Below, in pieces: positions 62,226 to 64,000 of a DNA stretch of 64,000 nucleotides (within the stretch, counting starts at the first letter, position 1; every line of letters begins with the position of its first letter). The stretch lies in assembly GCF_000612725.1 (NCBI RefSeq), contig NZ_HG964450.1, forward strand, positions 466,034 through 530,033, written 5' to 3'. The notes below the pieces were generated by a model. The model searched no databases. It saw nothing but the letters and a program-made list of their open reading frames with translations, and was not told the origin of the DNA. The stretch is from Mycolicibacterium austroafricanum (GTDB lineage Bacteria > Actinomycetota > Actinomycetes > Mycobacteriales > Mycobacteriaceae). Both the position numbers and the translations under genes were made by a program.

Positions 62226-62261
62226 AGCGTAACGAAGTATTCGGCCTTAGCGTAACGAAGT
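62226..62261. promoter_or_regulatory. Two 13-base direct repeats upstream of the UmaA-type gene
   Basis: AGCGTAACGAAGT at 62226-62238 and again at 62249-62261, period 23 bases (about two helical turns). They lie 126-161 bases before the methyltransferase start, in an otherwise featureless 206-base gap, near a TTGACA-like box on the minus strand. Probably a regulator site; identity unknown. Confidence 0.5.
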
Positions 62262-62306
62262 CGTCATTCATACACGTACGACCCCCTGAGCTGGCCCGAT
62301 GCCTGC

Positions 62307-63161
62307 TCAGTAGGTGTAGAACCCCTTGCCCGACTTCTTGCCGAGCTGCCCGGCCTCGACCATGCGCTGCAGCAGCGGCGGCGGCGCGTAGTGCGGGTCC
62401 TTGTACTCGTCGTACATCGAATCCGCGATCAGCTTCATGGTGTCCAGCCCGATGAGGTCGGACAGCCGTAGCGGCCCCATCGGGTGCGAGAGCCCGGCCA
62501 CGACGGCGGTGTCGATGTCCTCGACGGTGGCCACACCGGCTTCGGCCATCCGGATCGCCGACAGCAGATAGGGCACCAGCAGTGCGTTGACGACGAAGCC
62601 GGAGCGGTCGCCGCAGCGCACCACCTTCTTGCCCAGCACCTCGTCGGCGAACTGTTCCACCCGCGCGATGGCGTCGTCGGAGGTGACGAGCGTGTTGACC
62701 AGTTCGACCAGCGGGAGTACGGGCACGGGGTTGAAGAAGTGCAGGCCGAGTACGCGGCTCGGGTTCTTGGTCGCCGCAGCGATCTTCATGATCGGGATGC
62801 TCGAGGTGTTCGACGCGAGCACTGCATCGGGATCGGTGACGACGGCGTCGAGTTCGGCGAAGACCTTGGCCTTGACGGCCTCGTCCTCCACGATCGCCTC
62901 GATCACGAGCTGGCGGTCGGCGAGGTCACCCAGGTTGGTGGTGAACGTCAGCCGTGCAACCGTCGCGTCGAAGTCGTCGGCGGCCAGCTTGCCCTTCGCC
63001 TTGGCGCGCTCCAGCGACGCGGTGATGCGGTCCCGGCCTGCGGCCACGAGGGCTTCGCTGGGTTCGTAGACGACGACGTTCGCGCCCGCCTTCGCCGCCA
63101 CCTCGGCGATTCCCGAGCCCATCTGCCCGGCGCCGACCACACCCACACGTTCGATGCTCAT
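62307..63161 (-). CDS. fadB2: 3-hydroxybutyryl-CoA dehydrogenase
   Basis: 284 residues from ATG 63161 (GAGGACAG upstream). NAD loop VGVVGAGQMGSGIAEVAAKAG, NTSSIPIMKIA, HFFNPVPVLPLVEL with catalytic His, and the C-terminal helical domain (HPMGPLRLSDLIGLDTM). It oxidises (3S)-hydroxyacyl-CoA to 3-ketoacyl-CoA. The 63242 start is rejected; it adds a basic low-complexity leader. Follows icl on the same strand after a terminator hairpin. Confidence 0.95.
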   Translation of the reverse strand: MSIERVGVVGAGQMGSGIAEVAAKAGANVVVYEPSEALVAAGRDRITASLERAKAKGKLAADDFDATVARLTFTTNLGDLADRQLVIEAIVEDEAVKAKVFAELDAVVTDPDAVLASNTSSIPIMKIAAATKNPSRVLGLHFFNPVPVLPLVELVNTLVTSDDAIARVEQFADEVLGKKVVRCGDRSGFVVNALLVPYLLSAIRMAEAGVATVEDIDTAVVAGLSHPMGPLRLSDLIGLDTMKLIADSMYDEYKDPHYAPPPLLQRMVEAGQLGKKSGKGFYTY

Positions 63162-63261
63162 CTGTCCTCTGCTCTCTTGGCGTGCGGGATGACCCGCCGT
63201 TCTCCTCGCGCGGTATGCCGCTGTTCTCTGCGCACGGGGCATCTGGCGCCCACACGCGTCA

Positions 63262-63292
63262 GACCCCGCCCAAGATTTCTGGGCGGGGTCTG
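63262..63292. terminator. Hairpin terminator after isocitrate lyase
   Basis: AGACCCCGCCCA - AGATTTC - TGGGCGGGGTCT: perfect 12-bp stem with a 7-base loop between the icl stop and the fadB2 start. Strong GC stem without U-run. The remaining 63162-63478 gap contains nested inverted repeats rich in GCGCGAG (63340-63376) and the repeat array below. Confidence 0.8.
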
Positions 63293-63429
63293 CGCTGTCA
63301 AGCTCGGTACCAATGCTCCTCGCGCAAGCGCTCGTCGGTCCGAATGCACGCGCGCGAGCCCTCGTGCGCGAGCGTGCGCTATATCTGCGTGTTGCACGGC
63401 GTGGCGCCTGCAGACACGCACGCTCGCGG

Positions 63430-63485
63430 CCTAGTGGCCTGGTGGCCTGGTGGCCTGGTGGCCTGGTGGCCTGGTGGCCTAGTGG
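63430..63485. repeat. 8-base tandem repeat at the icl stop codon
   Basis: Seven units: CCTAGTGG, five of CCTGGTGG, then CCTAGTGG. The last unit contains the isocitrate lyase stop (TAG on the minus strand). It looks like a slipped-strand array that may vary among strains and could lengthen the reading frame if the stop unit were lost. Confidence 0.9.
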
Positions 63486-64000
63486 AACTGGCCCTCTTCG
63501 GTCGAGCCCGCGAGCGCGGTGGTCGAGCTGGTCGGGTCCACGGTGGTGGCGATCCGGTCGAAGTAGCCGGCGCCCACCTCGCGCTGGTGCTTGGTCGCGG
63601 TGTAGCCACGCTCCTCGGCGGCGAACTCGCGCTCCTGCAGCTCGACGTACGCAGTCATCTGGTTGCGGGCGTAGCCGTGGGCCAGATCGAACATCGAGTA
63701 GTTGAGGGCGTGGAAGCCGGCCAGCGTGATGAACTGGAACTTGAAGCCCATCGCGCCGAGCTCCTTCTGGAACTTCGCGATCGTCGCGTCGTCGAGGTGC
63801 TTGCGCCAGTTGAACGACGGCGAGCAGTTGTAGGCCAGCATCTGGTCCGGGAACTCGCTCTTGACGCCCTCGGCGAACTTCTTGGCCAGCTCCAGGTCCG
63901 GCGTGCCGGTCTCCATCCAGATCAGGTCGGAGTACGGCGCGTAGGCCTTGGCACGCGCGATGCAGGGCTCGAGCCCGTTCTTCACCCGGTAGAAGCCCTC
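63479..64000 (-). CDS. aceA: Isocitrate lyase, C-terminal part
   Basis: The gene enters from the right edge; 173 C-terminal residues are visible ([82 protein letters not shown]). These are the active-site and lid segments of the short ICL1 type (about 428 residues). First enzyme of the glyoxylate shunt, essential on fatty acids, and it sits with fadB2 as in M. tuberculosis (Rv0467-Rv0468). The catalytic KKCGH loop lies outside the window. Confidence 0.96.
   Translation of the reverse strand, partial: EGFYRVKNGLEPCIARAKAYAPYSDLIWMETGTPDLELAKKFAEGVKSEFPDQMLAYNCSPSFNWRKHLDDATIAKFQKELGAMGFKFQFITLAGFHALNYSMFDLAHGYARNQMTAYVELQEREFAAEERGYTATKHQREVGAGYFDRIATTVDPTSSTTALAGSTEEGQFH

Noticed and set aside
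63300..63425. CRISPR-like or mobile repeat array near isocitrate lyase
   Set aside because: The GCGCGAG-rich stretch has overlapping inverted repeats but no regular repeat-spacer pattern.

Overview
The window is a high-GC actinobacterial chromosome segment, almost certainly from a rapidly growing mycobacterium (Mycolicibacterium type). Signature genes include hbhA, mshA, senX3-regX3, the 33-residue ribosomal protein bS22, sigC, an LprQ-type L,D-transpeptidase and a mycolic-acid methyltransferase remnant. From about 18.6 kb to the right end, gene order mirrors M. tuberculosis Rv0514 down to Rv0467, from the tail of the hem operon to isocitrate lyase. These Rv assignments come from memory of gene order and protein sequence, not from a search. 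I saw no rRNA, tRNA, CRISPR array, insertion sequence or prophage.

Region 1 (1-12 kb) is a metal locus built around an ECF sigma factor of the SigC type. It holds a BlaI-type repressor, a zinc-anti-sigma membrane protein, a DUF5134 protein with a His/Met-rich loop, a CopD-CtaG fusion, two PepSY membrane proteins, a small membrane protein, a CtpA/CtpB-type copper ATPase and sigC. Six sites share the pattern GGAAC-N16/17-CGACYA; five of them face genes of this locus and one faces backwards. This looks like a local copper regulon.

Region 2 (12-18.6 kb) carries Mn-type superoxide dismutase, two F420-related proteins, a cytochrome P450, a TetR/MpaB pair and a short-chain dehydrogenase whose 3' end runs out of frame into the next gene.

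Region 3 (18.6-45.9 kb) is the conserved core. It has the operon hemA-hemC-hemD-hemB plus four membrane proteins, then proC, ppx, regX3-senX3, gpm, mshA with an upstream ROK regulator, the L,D-transpeptidase and murB. A leaderless polycysteine micro-ORF precedes the ROK-(YbjN)-mshA region. Three copies of a palindromic element (19-22 bp stem, 19-nt loop) lie between genes here.

Region 4 (46-53.5 kb) interrupts the synteny between the Rv0481c and Rv0480c counterparts. It holds a methyltransferase, a four-gene membrane cassette (two paralogous unknown membrane proteins plus cytochrome-oxidase-III-like and -IV-like proteins, with no catalytic subunit I), and a guanidine module. In that module a guanidine-I (ykkC) riboswitch precedes a sodium:solute symporter and a DUF2330 protein, and a ureohydrolase resembling guanidine hydrolase is divergent from them.

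Region 5 (53.5-64 kb) returns to the conserved order: nitrilase with an in-frame repeat tail, deoC, hbhA, DUF445, madR, ppk2 preceded by three tandem MIRU-like coupled micro-ORFs, a frameshifted mycolic-acid methyltransferase, fadB2, and the 3' part of isocitrate lyase.
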